A stretch of DNA of 64,000 bases from contig JAUNNH010000009.1 of the NCBI GenBank assembly GCA_030531505.1, forward strand, positions 1 through 64,000, given 5' to 3'. Each line of letters begins with the position of its first letter. Within the stretch, counting starts at the first letter, position 1. Under the pieces are notes generated by a model, which was not told where the DNA came from, did no database searches, and saw only the letters and a program-made list of their open reading frames with translations. The translations under genes and the position numbers were made by a program. Positions 32,995-41,315 of the stretch are shown here, piece by piece. This DNA is from Eubacteriales bacterium (GTDB lineage: Bacteria > Bacillota > Clostridia > Oscillospirales > Oscillospiraceae).

Positions 32995-33023
32995 ATGGTA
33001 GCATGTATGAAACAAAATTTCAA
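32995..33023 (-). promoter_or_regulatory. Promoter of the epimerase-rpiR operon
   Basis: Minus-strand TTGAAA, 17 bases, TACCAT. The TGAAA-N5-TTTCA site at 33008-33022 covers the -35 and the spacer, a position suited to repression. Confidence 0.6.
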
Positions 33024-33051
33024 CACTAAATTTTTCTGAAAACAAAATTCA
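33008..33051. promoter_or_regulatory. Two candidate RpiR-type operators between divergent genes
   Basis: TGAAACAAAATTTCA (33008-33022, perfect arms) and TGAAAACAAAATTCA (33037-33051, one arm mismatch) have centres 29 bp apart. They lie between the epimerase promoter and the ROK-like kinase promoter, so one regulator could control both. Confidence 0.6.
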
Positions 33052-33060
33052 AAAAGGGGG

Positions 33061-33089
33061 ATGACAGAGCGGAAAGCCCGTGCTATACT
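33061..33089 (+). promoter_or_regulatory. Promoter of the ROK-like kinase operon
   Basis: ATGACA, 17 bases, TATACT, with an extended TGC before the -10. Confidence 0.75.
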
Positions 33090-33122
33090 CGAGCTGTAAT
33101 ATCCTGTAAGGAGGATGACGTT

Positions 33123-34496
33123 ATGAACTTCCTGGGACTGGACCTCACGATCCGCAACCGGCCCGAGCTGGACCCGGGCTTTCTCCCCATGCACGTCTTC
33201 AACAAGGCTTTCCTCGCCGGCGCGCGCAAGCCCATCGGCGTCGCCGTGGAGCGCTCCGGCGGCCAGATGGCCGCGGTGGAGACCTTTATCCACGGCACCG
33301 AGGCCATGCGCGAGGCCGACCGCTATTACATCGAGCGCCTGGTCAAAACGCTCCTCTGGATGAAGGGGGGCTTCCGCGTCTATATCCGCGGCGACGAGGA
33401 GATGGCCGCCTATCTGCGCAGCGTCTACTGCGAGGGCGGGCGCCAGTTCTTCGACTGGGACTATATGGCGCATGTGTTCGAGCATCCCTTTGAGATCGTC
33501 AGCGTGGACACCCTGCCCGCGGCGAAGGACGAGCCCAAGGCCATCGGCGGCCACCTCGAGGGCTGCCGCATCGGCTTCGACGCGGGCGGCAGCGACCGCA
33601 AGGTCTCCGCGGTGATCGACGGCGAGCCGGTTTATTCCGAGGAGGTCGTGTGGTTCCCCAAGACCACGGCCGACCCGGACTACCACTATAACGGCATCGT
33701 CGCCGCGCTCCGGTCCGCGGCGGAGCATCTGCCGCGCGTGGACGCGGTGGGCGTCTCCTCGGCCGGGGTGTACATCAACAACCGCACCATGAACGCCTCC
33801 CTCTTCCTGAAGGTCCCGCCCGATCTCTTTGAGAAAAAGGTCAAGGACATCTATATCCGCGCCATCACCGACACCTTCGGCGCCGTGCCCTACTGCGTCG
33901 TGAACGACGGCGACGTGACCGCCCTAGCGGGCTCCATGAGCCTTGGCGTGAACAACGTCCTCGGCATCGCCATGGGCACCAGCGAGGCCGCCGGCTACGT
34001 CGATCCCGAGGGGCGCATCACCGGCTGGCTCAACGAGCTCGCCTTCGTCCCCGTCGACGCCAATCCCGCCGCCATGCGTGACGAGTGGAGCGGCGATATC
34101 GGCTGCGGCGTCAAGTACTTCTCGCAGGACGGCGTCATCAAGCTCGCCGCGCCCGCCGGCATCGCGCTGGACGAGGCGCTCTCCCCCGCCGAGAAGCTCA
34201 AGGTCGTGCAGAAGCTCATGGAGGCGGACGATCCCCGCGCCGCCGCCGTCTACCGCAGCATCGGCGTCTACCTCGCCCACAGCCTCGCGTACTACTACGA
34301 TCTCTACGCCTTTGACACCGTGCTGCTGCTCGGGCGCGTCATGTCCGGCAAGGGCGGCGACGTGCTGCTCGACACCTGCCGCGCCGTGCTGAAGGACGAG
34401 TACCCCGCGCTCAAGCTGCAGCTCGCGCTGCCCGACGAGAAGTTCCGGCGTGTCGGCCAGTCCGCTGTGGCGGCATCGCTCCCGGAAATCCGGTAA
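33123..34496 (+). CDS. ROK-like sugar kinase family protein with N-terminal extension
   Basis: A 457-residue ASKHA-fold protein. About 145 residues of unrecognised N-terminal sequence precede the phosphate-binding GFDAGGSDRKVSAV segment. VNDGDVTALAGSM (about residue 260) and GIAMGTSEAAGY follow the ROK pattern. The zinc-binding CxCGxxGC motif of classic ROK kinases is absent. GTAAGGAGG precedes the ATG. Its place between the epimerase and the GDSL hydrolase and its shared operator suggest phosphorylation of ManNAc or GlcNAc, the step that supplies NagA; this is inference. Confidence 0.65.
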   Translation: MNFLGLDLTIRNRPELDPGFLPMHVFNKAFLAGARKPIGVAVERSGGQMAAVETFIHGTEAMREADRYYIERLVKTLLWMKGGFRVYIRGDEEMAAYLRSVYCEGGRQFFDWDYMAHVFEHPFEIVSVDTLPAAKDEPKAIGGHLEGCRIGFDAGGSDRKVSAVIDGEPVYSEEVVWFPKTTADPDYHYNGIVAALRSAAEHLPRVDAVGVSSAGVYINNRTMNASLFLKVPPDLFEKKVKDIYIRAITDTFGAVPYCVVNDGDVTALAGSMSLGVNNVLGIAMGTSEAAGYVDPEGRITGWLNELAFVPVDANPAAMRDEWSGDIGCGVKYFSQDGVIKLAAPAGIALDEALSPAEKLKVVQKLMEADDPRAAAVYRSIGVYLAHSLAYYYDLYAFDTVLLLGRVMSGKGGDVLLDTCRAVLKDEYPALKLQLALPDEKFRRVGQSAVAASLPEIR

Positions 34497-34509
34497 GGAG
34501 GACGTTCCC

Positions 34510-35166
34510 ATGAGAAAACACGTCGTCTGCTTCGGCGACTCCAATACCCACGGCTACTGCGCCGATCCGGCCGACTGCGCCGACGGCGGCGACCGCTTCA
34601 ACGAGGACGAGCGCTGGACCTGCCTGCTGCAGCGTGCGCTCGGCGACGGGTACCTGGTGCTGGAGGAGGGTCTCTCCGGCCGCACCACCGTCTTCCCCGA
34701 CCCCCTGCACGAGAGCATGGCCGGGCTCGACGTGATCTACTCCACGCTCATGAGCCATGAGCCGGTGGACCTGCTCATCATCATGCTCGGTACCAACGAC
34801 ACCAAGGCCCGCCTCGGCGCGAACGCCGCCTGCATCGGCCTCGGCATGGAGCGTCTCGTGATGAAGGCGAAGAGCGTCCCCGCCTGGCGCGGCGGGAAAC
34901 CGAACATCCTCGTCATCGCCCCGCCGCACATCGGCGAGGGGCTGTATCTCCGCCCCGAGGGCGAGCCCATGGGCCCGGGCTGCCCGGAGAAGTCCCGCGG
35001 CGTCGCCGCGCACTTCGCCGCTGTCGCCGCACGGCAGGGCTGCGCCTTCCTCGACGCCGAGGGCGTTGCGGAGTTCAACACGCTCGACTGCATGCACCTG
35101 ACGCGCCTCGGCCACCGGCAGCTCGCCCAGCGGCTCGGCACGCTGGTGCCGGAGCTGCTCGCCTGA
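34510..35166 (+). CDS. SGNH/GDSL hydrolase (arylesterase-like)
   Basis: A 218-residue hydrolase with block I FGDSNTHG near residue 9 (nucleophile Ser), the glycine/asparagine oxyanion GTND near residue 96, and the catalytic DxxH as DCMHLT near residue 197. There is no signal peptide. TAAGGAGG overlaps the preceding stop, so it is coupled to the ROK-like kinase. In a sialic-acid operon a sugar O-acetyl esterase role is plausible, since host sialic acids are often O-acetylated; not shown by sequence. Confidence 0.85.
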   Translation: MRKHVVCFGDSNTHGYCADPADCADGGDRFNEDERWTCLLQRALGDGYLVLEEGLSGRTTVFPDPLHESMAGLDVIYSTLMSHEPVDLLIIMLGTNDTKARLGANAACIGLGMERLVMKAKSVPAWRGGKPNILVIAPPHIGEGLYLRPEGEPMGPGCPEKSRGVAAHFAAVAARQGCAFLDAEGVAEFNTLDCMHLTRLGHRQLAQRLGTLVPELLA

Positions 35167-35167
35167 G

Positions 35168-35785
35168 ATGGCGCGCCATTTCTTCAACCCCGAGGGTCTC
35201 GTCTGGAAGCCGCTGGGCCAGCTCGGCGACCTTGTGATGCTGAGCCTGCTGTGGGGCATCTGCTCCGTCCCACTCGTCACGATCGGCCCGGCCACCGCCG
35301 CGCTCTATGACTGCACGGTGCACGGCGTCCGCCGCGGTGAGGACGGGCTCTTCTCCCGCTTCTGGCGGACCTTCCGCGCGGAGCTGCGCACCGGCCTGCT
35401 CACGACGCTGCTCTGGGCGGCGCTGCTCGGGGGGCTGTTCTTCCTGCGCGCGCTTTTGATGCGCCGCCTCGGCTACGCGGGCGCGGGCGGGGCTGTCGGC
35501 ATGGCGACGCTGGTCGTCCTGCTCATCCCGACCGGCATGGCCTGCTGGCTCTTCCCGCTCCTCTCGCGCTTCACCTTCTCCGTCGCCGCCCTCAGCGGCA
35601 CCGCCGTCCGCCTCGCGCTGGGACACATCCTGCGCACGCTCGCGCTCGCGCTGCTGACGCTCGTCGCCGTCGAGCTCTGCCTGCGCTTCACCTCGCCCCT
35701 CATCGTGCTGCCGGGCCTCACGGCGCTGCTCTGGAGCTTCCTGATCGAGCCGGTCTTCCGGCGCTACACCGATCCAAGCGAATAA
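35168..35785 (+). CDS. DUF624 (YesL-like) membrane protein
   Basis: A 205-residue protein with about five membrane helices. The opening FFNPEGLVWKPLGQLGDLVMLSLLW and VPLVTIGPATAALYDC are typical of DUF624 proteins, which are often found in carbohydrate-transport clusters. The ATG lies one base after the hydrolase stop, implying translational coupling. Function in the family is not known. A strong hairpin terminator follows. Confidence 0.85.
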   Translation: MARHFFNPEGLVWKPLGQLGDLVMLSLLWGICSVPLVTIGPATAALYDCTVHGVRRGEDGLFSRFWRTFRAELRTGLLTTLLWAALLGGLFFLRALLMRRLGYAGAGGAVGMATLVVLLIPTGMACWLFPLLSRFTFSVAALSGTAVRLALGHILRTLALALLTLVAVELCLRFTSPLIVLPGLTALLWSFLIEPVFRRYTDPSE

Positions 35786-35790
35786 ACCCA

Positions 35791-35822
35791 CACCCGGCGG
35801 GGAGCAGGCTCCCCGCCGGGTG
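35791..35822 (+). terminator. Terminator of the kinase-hydrolase-DUF624 operon
   Basis: A 14-bp GC-rich stem (CACCCGGCGGGGAG with its complement) around CAGG, followed by TTCTCTGTTCT. The T-run is interrupted but the stem is very stable. Confidence 0.75.
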
Positions 35823-35923
35823 TTCTCTGTTCTCCGGTCCCGCCGCGCAGTCCGGGGGGATTGAAAGGCGCCGCAAAAAAGTGTACAATATTTTTCCAAG
35901 TATACGCGAAGGAAGTGCGCGCT

Positions 35924-36523
35924 ATGGAACTGATCTGTCTGGGCGACAGCCTGACTTACGGATACGGCGTGCGCCGCGCGCAGTGCTGGACGGAGCTCGC
36001 CGCCGGGCAGAGCGGCTGGACCGTGCGCAACTGCGGCGTCTGCGGCGACACGACCGGCGGCATGCTCAGCCGCATGCGCGAGCTGCTGCGGGAGCCGTCC
36101 GGGCGGCGGGAGGAGCGTTGTTTCCTGCTCATGGGCGGCTGCAACGACATCTTCTACTCCGGCCGCCGCGAGGGCGCGCAGGAGAACATGGCCGCCATGG
36201 TCCACCAGCTCTTTGCCGTCGGCGAGGCGCCCATCGTGGCGCTGGGCCCCGGTCTCGGCGGGGTGAACTATCCGCGCAGCTGGCTCTCCCTCACCGATTT
36301 CCCGGCGGCGGAGGCCCTGCTCGACGCGTATTACGCCTGGCTCGAGCGCTTCTGCGGCGCCTTCGGCGTGCGCATGATCGACTTCCGGAATGACTTCCGG
36401 GATGAGGCGGGGCAGCCGCGCACGGCGCTCTATCTCGATGGGCTGCATCTCAACGAGGAGGGGCACCGGGTCATGGCCGCGCGCGTGGCAACGGTCCTCG
36501 CGGCCATGGAGAGGGACGGATGA
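35924..36523 (+). CDS. SGNH/GDSL hydrolase (TesA-like lysophospholipase/esterase)
   Basis: A 199-residue hydrolase with block I CLGDSLTYGYG near residue 5, an oxyanion region GGCND near residue 69, and catalytic DGLHLNEEGH near residue 174. The compact length matches E. coli TesA but without a signal peptide, so it is cytoplasmic. GAAGGAA precedes the ATG at 35924. It is followed without gap by lplA, whose ATG immediately follows its stop. Confidence 0.87.
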   Translation: MELICLGDSLTYGYGVRRAQCWTELAAGQSGWTVRNCGVCGDTTGGMLSRMRELLREPSGRREERCFLLMGGCNDIFYSGRREGAQENMAAMVHQLFAVGEAPIVALGPGLGGVNYPRSWLSLTDFPAAEALLDAYYAWLERFCGAFGVRMIDFRNDFRDEAGQPRTALYLDGLHLNEEGHRVMAARVATVLAAMERDG

Positions 36524-37522
36524 ATGCCTGAGCCTGCTTATCTCGACCTTTGCACGACGGACGCGGCCTTCAACCTGGCCGCCGAGCAGTACGTGTTCGA
36601 TTCCCTGCCGCGGGAGAGGATGTACTTCCTGCTCTGGCAGAACCGCAGCGCCGTCATCCTCGGCAAGTATCAGAACACCCTCGCCGAGATCAACATGCCC
36701 TATGTGCAGGCGCACGGCATCCAGGTCGTCCGGCGGCTCTCCGGCGGCGGCGCGGTCTACCACGACCTGGGGAATCTGAACTTCAGCATCATCACCGACG
36801 CCGACGACAGCAAAGCGCTCGACCTGCGGCGCTTCTGCGAGCCGGTCGTGCGCTGCCTTGACGCGCTCGGCGTCCGGGCCGAGGTCAACGGCCGCAACGA
36901 CATCACGATCGACGGGCGAAAGTGCTCCGGCAACGCCCAGTATCTGCGCGGCGGGCGGATCATGCACCACGGGACGCTCCTCTTCGACTCCGACCTGGAG
37001 GTCCTCTCGCGGGCGCTGCAGGTGGACGCGGCCAAGATCCGGGCCAAGGGCCTCCCGTCCGTGCGCAGCCGCGTCACCAACATCCGGCCGCAGCTCTCGC
37101 GCGACTGCACGCTCGCGGACTTTCGCGCGGCCCTGCTCGGGAGCATCCTGCGGGAATACGGCGGGACGGCATACCGCTTCACGGCGGAGGACCTCGCCGC
37201 GATCGAGACGCTCCGGCGGGAGCGTTATGCCAGCTGGGACTGGAACTTCGGCGCCTCGCCGGCATGTACGCTGCTGCGCCGCCGGCGCTTTGAGGGCTGC
37301 GGCACGGTGGAGGCCCATATCGACCTGAAGCACGGGCGCATCCGCGGCCTGCGCTTCCTGGGCGATTTCTTCAGCGCGGAGGAGCCGGAGGGGCTCGCCA
37401 AGCGCTTCATCGGTCTCCGCCCCGAGCGGGAGGACTGCGCCGCCGCGCTCGCAGGCGCGGAGGTCTCACGGTATTTTCTCGGGCTGAGAGACGAGGACCT
37501 GCTCGCACTGCTGTGCGAATAA
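36524..37522 (+). CDS. lplA: Lipoate-protein ligase A
   Basis: A 332-residue ligase that activates free lipoate with ATP and attaches it to lysines of lipoyl domains. The signature RRLSGGGAVYHD lies near residue 70 and the catalytic lysine in GRKCSGNAQ near residue 133. The C-terminal accessory domain is present, so length is normal. The start codon directly follows the stop of the GDSL gene. The dihydrolipoamide dehydrogenase follows, forming a lipoate-use pair. No lipoylated E2 or GcvH is encoded in the window. Confidence 0.93.
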   Translation: MPEPAYLDLCTTDAAFNLAAEQYVFDSLPRERMYFLLWQNRSAVILGKYQNTLAEINMPYVQAHGIQVVRRLSGGGAVYHDLGNLNFSIITDADDSKALDLRRFCEPVVRCLDALGVRAEVNGRNDITIDGRKCSGNAQYLRGGRIMHHGTLLFDSDLEVLSRALQVDAAKIRAKGLPSVRSRVTNIRPQLSRDCTLADFRAALLGSILREYGGTAYRFTAEDLAAIETLRRERYASWDWNFGASPACTLLRRRRFEGCGTVEAHIDLKHGRIRGLRFLGDFFSAEEPEGLAKRFIGLRPEREDCAAALAGAEVSRYFLGLRDEDLLALLCE

Positions 37523-37554
37523 GCTTTTTATCGGAATGGAAGGACGGTACGCGC

Positions 37555-38982
37555 ATGGACATGCAGTTTGAAACGATCCCGGTCTCTTCGCCGGCCGGGC
37601 CGGCGTCCGTGCTGGTCATCGGCGGCGGCCCCGGCGGCTATGTCGCCGCGATCCGCGCAGCCCAGCTCGGCGCGAGTGTCACGCTCATCGAGAAGGACAA
37701 GCTCGGCGGCACCTGCCTCAACCGCGGCTGCATGCCCACCAAGGCCATGCTGCACAGCTCGGAGATCTACGAGGCCGCCACCTCCAGCGCCGCCATCGGC
37801 ATCGTCGGCAGCGGCGTCGCGGTGGACTGGGAGAAGGTCCAGGCCTTCCGCGCCTCGGTGGTGGAGAAGCTGACCTCCGGCGTGAAGATGCTCTGCAAGG
37901 TCAACAAGGTCAAGCTCGTCGAGGGCGAGGCCGTGTTCACCGGGCCGAAGACCGTCGCCGTCGGTGCGGAGACCTATACCGCCGACAAGATCATCCTCGC
38001 CGCCGGCTCCTATCCGATCATTCCGGACATCCCCGGCCTGAAGGAGAGCAAGGCCGTCCTCGACTCCACCGCCTGCCTGGCGCTGGACCACATCCCCGAG
38101 AGCCTGCTGGTGATCGGCGGCGGCGTGATCGGCCTCGAGCTCGGCAGCGTGTACCGCCGCTTCGGCGCCCGCGTCACGGTGGTCGAGCGGATGCCGCGCC
38201 TCCTGCCGCTGATGGACGGCGAGCTCACCGGTCTCCTGCAGGCAAAGCTCCGGGGCGAGGGCATGGACATCCTCACCGACTCCCAGGTCGCGTCCGTGGA
38301 GGACACCGACAGGGGCGCCAGGGTCACGGTCAGGACCCCCGAGGGCGAGAAGGTCCTCGGGGTCGAGAAGATCCTGCTCTGCGTGGGCCGCGGCCCCGCC
38401 ACGGCGGGCCTGGGCCTCGACAAGGCCGGCGTCGCCGTCGAGGAGGGCTTCATCCGGACCGACGACCGGATGGAGACCAGGGTCCCCGGTGTCTACGCCG
38501 TCGGCGACTGCACGGGCAAGCAGATGCTGGCCCACGCGGCCATGGCCATGGGCGAGTGCGCGGCGGAGAACGCCATGGGCGGCGACCGGCGCTTTGACCC
38601 GGATCTGTGCCCCTCCTGCGCCTATGTCGGGCCGGAGTTTGCGGGCGTCGGCTTCACCGAGGAGCGCGCCCGGGAGCTGGGGCTCGACTACAAGGTCGGC
38701 AAGTTCCCGACCGGCGGAAACGGCCGCAGCCTGGTCGCCGGCCATACCGACGGCCTGATCAAGATCCTCTCCGGCAGCCGGTACGGCGAGATCCTGGGCG
38801 TGCACATCCTGGCCCCCAACGCCACCGAGCTCATCGGGGAGGCCGCTCTCGCCATCCGCCTGGAGGCCACGCTCGAGGAGTTCACGAGCACGATCCGCTG
38901 CCACCCCACCGTGGCCGAGGCCGTGCGCGAATGCGCGCTGGCCGTGGACAAAAAGGCGATCCACATCCCCAACAGGAAATGA
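37555..38982 (+). CDS. lpdA: Dihydrolipoamide dehydrogenase (E3)
   Basis: A 475-residue pyridine nucleotide-disulphide oxidoreductase. FAD-binding GGGPGGYVAA lies near residue 22, redox-active C-x4-C as GGTCLNRGC near residue 51, a NAD-binding GGGVIGLE near residue 187, and the C-terminal catalytic His in RCHPTVAEA near residue 448. It reoxidises dihydrolipoamide of 2-oxoacid dehydrogenase or glycine cleavage complexes. The ATG at 37555 is taken since AAGGAC lies nine bases before; an ATG at 37513 would overlap lplA. Confidence 0.93.
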   Translation: MDMQFETIPVSSPAGPASVLVIGGGPGGYVAAIRAAQLGASVTLIEKDKLGGTCLNRGCMPTKAMLHSSEIYEAATSSAAIGIVGSGVAVDWEKVQAFRASVVEKLTSGVKMLCKVNKVKLVEGEAVFTGPKTVAVGAETYTADKIILAAGSYPIIPDIPGLKESKAVLDSTACLALDHIPESLLVIGGGVIGLELGSVYRRFGARVTVVERMPRLLPLMDGELTGLLQAKLRGEGMDILTDSQVASVEDTDRGARVTVRTPEGEKVLGVEKILLCVGRGPATAGLGLDKAGVAVEEGFIRTDDRMETRVPGVYAVGDCTGKQMLAHAAMAMGECAAENAMGGDRRFDPDLCPSCAYVGPEFAGVGFTEERARELGLDYKVGKFPTGGNGRSLVAGHTDGLIKILSGSRYGEILGVHILAPNATELIGEAALAIRLEATLEEFTSTIRCHPTVAEAVRECALAVDKKAIHIPNRK

Positions 38983-39109
38983 TCCCCTAGCCTGATGGCG
39001 CCAATCCGAACACGCCTCTCAGCGGCCTTTCGTTCGGCGTCCGGCGGCACGCCTTCTCCGCTCCCTCATAAACCCCGCTCCCCCGCTCATATACATGGAG
39101 CAGGAAAGA

Positions 39110-39145
39110 CGCGAAACGGGCTTCCCCAAGGAAGCCCGTTTCGCG
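39110..39145 (+). terminator. Perfect 16-bp hairpin between lpdA and spoIIID
   Basis: Arms at 39110-39125 and 39130-39145 are fully complementary with a CCAA loop. No T-run follows, so it may be an RNA-stabilising or partial termination structure, or a protein-binding site. It lies 24 bases upstream of the spoIIID start. Confidence 0.6.
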
Positions 39146-39168
39146 TAAACAGGGAGTGTGGTCTGTGT

Positions 39169-39429
39169 ATGCACATGGAGAGTATCGAGGAGCGGGCGGC
39201 TGCCATGGCCGCCTGGATCCTGGAGAACAACGCCACCGTCCGCGCCGCCGCCGCGGCTTTCGGCGTCAGCAAATCCACCGTACACAAGGATCTGACGGAG
39301 CGCCTGCCGCGCTCCCGCCCTTCCCTCTATCGGGAGGTGCGGAGCCTGCTGGATCGCAACAAGGCCGAGCGGCACATCCGCGGCGGCCTCGCCACCCGGC
39401 GGAAGTACCGGGGCGAGCGGTCCGGCTGA
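39169..39429 (+). CDS. spoIIID: Sporulation transcriptional regulator SpoIIID
   Basis: An 86-residue DNA-binding protein. The helix-turn-helix ATVRAAAAAFGVSKSTVHKDLTERLP (residues 21-48) is nearly diagnostic of SpoIIID, which controls mother-cell genes after sigma-E. The C-terminal basic stretch KAERHIRGGLATRRKYRGE matches the second DNA-contact region. The ATG at 39169 has AGGGAG 12 bases upstream; an ATG two codons later is possible. It indicates a spore-forming lineage. The downstream gene is on the other strand with a four-base gap. Confidence 0.95.
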   Translation: MHMESIEERAAAMAAWILENNATVRAAAAAFGVSKSTVHKDLTERLPRSRPSLYREVRSLLDRNKAERHIRGGLATRRKYRGERSG

Positions 39430-39432
39430 GGC

Positions 39433-40977
39433 TTACAGGAAGCGGTCCGTATACTGATAGAGCTTCTCGTAGAGCTTCTCGAGCTGCTCGTTGAGCCGGC
39501 GTGACTGTTCGCTCACACGGCGCGACTGCTCGGCCACCTGATCCGCCACGCGGCGGCTTTGGGCCTCCCACTGTTCGCTCACACGGCGCGACTGCTCGGC
39601 CACCTGATCCGCCACGCGGCGGCTCTGAGCCTCCCACTGTTCGCTCACGCGGCGGCTCTGCTCGCTGAATTCACGCAGCAGGCTGTCCCGGCTGCGCCGC
39701 ACCTCCTCGAGCAGCTGACGCTGCGACTCGCGGCGCCTCTCGCGCAGCTCCATGGCGGTGCCCATGCTGCGGAAGAAATCGTCCGACAGCCCGTCATGCG
39801 CCGGGTAACGCCCCGCGCGGTAGTTCTCGATCACGGCGCCGTAGCGCTCATAGGCCGCGGCGACCGCGTCCTCCCAGGAGACGTAGATCTCCCGCTGCGC
39901 TCCCTCGCCCACGCGCTGTATCGCCTCGGGCTGCCGGAGCAGCTCCCGGAGCTTCGCCGCGAGCGAGTCTGCGTTCTCCTCGATCAGAAAGCCGCTCACG
40001 CCGTCCGTCACATCCTCGGCCGCGCAGCTGCCCGCGACGAGCACGCTCGCGAGCGCGCAGGCCGCCGCCTCGCGCACGACGAGGCCGTTCGTGTCAAAAG
40101 TGGAGGGGAAGAGGAAGAGATCGGCCCGGCAGTACCAGGCGCGGATGCGCTCCCGGTCCCGGATGGGCTCGGAGAAGAGGACCGTGCCGTCCAGGCCGAG
40201 CGAGGCGGAATAGGCCATGATCTCGTCCTTGTCGCCGCCGGCGCCCACGAAGACCATGCGGAAGGCGTGCCCCTCATCCCGCAGCTGCCGCAGCGCGTCC
40301 AGGATGATCCGGATCCCCTTGTACCACATCATGCGGCCCACGAAGAGGAAGACCGGCAGGCCCGCGGGCAGATCGAAGTCCCGGGTCACCTCGTCCACCA
40401 GCGCCGCGTCCACGCGGCCCCGCGGGAAGTCCACGCCGTTCGGCATAACGCGCCAGTCCCCGGCATAGCCGAGCTTTTCCAGGTTCTCGCCCGCGCCGCG
40501 GCTCACCGTCCAGACCTCGTCGCAGGCGGAGATGTTCGCCGCGAGGATCGCGGCCGCCTCCTCCTGCAGGAGCTTGCTGCGGATGGCGTTGGCGATATCG
40601 ATGTCGAACTTGGTGTGATAGGTGAAGACCACCGGCCGGTCGATCCGCTCGCGCAGGGCGCGGGCGAGCATCGTGGAGACGATGGGGCAGTGGCTGTGGA
40701 TGATATCGAAATCCTGCTGCGTGAGACGGCTCATCAGCTCCGCATCGAAGGGCACGCCCGCCCGGTAGCCCACGAGCTTGGTGGTGTCCAGGCTCGGATA
40801 GCGCAGCACGGGGAAGGGAAAGACCGTGTCGTCCGCGTCGGGATAGAAGGGGGTGACGACCGTCGCCTCCCCGTGGTGTTCCGTGATGATCTGTGCATAG
40901 TTGGTGACGGCGTTGGCCACGCCGTCGATGGCCGGCGGAAAGGAGTCGTTCAAGAGACAGACGTTCAGCTTTTCCAT
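39433..40977 (-). CDS. Glycosyltransferase family 4 with coiled-coil repeat tail
   Basis: A 514-residue protein. Residues 1 to about 385 are a GT4 glycosyltransferase (GT-B fold) with an N-terminal DSFPPAIDGVANAV acceptor loop, HSHCP, VGRMMWYKG and the FPSTFDTNGLVVREAAAC donor-binding E-x7-E region. Such enzymes transfer hexoses to diacylglycerol or related lipid acceptors. From about 405 the chain becomes a long charged coiled coil containing two copies of a 22-residue repeat (SEQWEAQSRRVADQVAEQ core) encoded by a 66-bp tandem repeat. The tail could oligomerise the enzyme or bind membrane. Gene stands alone on this strand. Confidence 0.85.
   Translation of the reverse strand: MEKLNVCLLNDSFPPAIDGVANAVTNYAQIITEHHGEATVVTPFYPDADDTVFPFPVLRYPSLDTTKLVGYRAGVPFDAELMSRLTQQDFDIIHSHCPIVSTMLARALRERIDRPVVFTYHTKFDIDIANAIRSKLLQEEAAAILAANISACDEVWTVSRGAGENLEKLGYAGDWRVMPNGVDFPRGRVDAALVDEVTRDFDLPAGLPVFLFVGRMMWYKGIRIILDALRQLRDEGHAFRMVFVGAGGDKDEIMAYSASLGLDGTVLFSEPIRDRERIRAWYCRADLFLFPSTFDTNGLVVREAAACALASVLVAGSCAAEDVTDGVSGFLIEENADSLAAKLRELLRQPEAIQRVGEGAQREIYVSWEDAVAAAYERYGAVIENYRAGRYPAHDGLSDDFFRSMGTAMELRERRRESQRQLLEEVRRSRDSLLREFSEQSRRVSEQWEAQSRRVADQVAEQSRRVSEQWEAQSRRVADQVAEQSRRVSEQSRRLNEQLEKLYEKLYQYTDRFL
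39506..39667 (-). repeat. 66-bp tandem repeat inside the glycosyltransferase gene
   Basis: Two full units (39506-39571 and 39572-39637) differ by very few bases, and a partial third follows to about 39667. Each unit encodes 22 residues, keeping the frame, so copy number can change without a frameshift. Confidence 0.9.
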
Positions 40978-41315
40978 CTTGACCTCCGGATAGAGAATTC
41001 TTCAAACAGGGATTACAATATGATTATAAGAGAATCCGCCCCAATTGGCAAGTGGAAAGCCGCCGTCCCCGCCCGGCGCGCCGCTCCGGACTGCCGCGGC
41101 TAACCGCTTTGCCTCTTGTTTCATTCAATAATTCAAGTTTCTTATTATTCTGCTTTTATTTCAAAGCAGAATTTTTCTTTGTTCGTCATTTTAATTCTTT
41201 TACTTCCAGATTCTTGTGCAATTTGTGGATTGAAAGCATCTGGGGGGAATGCTACAATTATATTGGTAATAAGGGTGGGGAATTCTATATATTCTCCACA
41301 AAATGGGGCGGAAAC
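40978..41315. other. Intergenic region with an AT-rich part
   Basis: The part from about 41105 to 41300 is much more AT-rich than its neighbours. It holds a hairpin with a T-run (ATTCTGCTTT at 41147-41156 pairing with AAAGCAGAAT at 41163-41172) and the promoter at 41230-41258. No gene is seen. Confidence 0.6.
41230..41258 (+). promoter_or_regulatory. Promoter of the P-loop ATPase gene
   Basis: TTGAAA, 17 bases, TACAAT, with TGC before the -10. Confidence 0.75.

Noticed and set aside
35075..37333. 752-codon minus-strand frame over GDSL, DUF624 and lplA genes
   Set aside because: Crosses several good plus-strand genes and a terminator; repetitive shadow composition.
39506..39667. CRISPR-like repeat
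   Set aside because: The repeats are contiguous without spacers and lie in frame within a glycosyltransferase gene.
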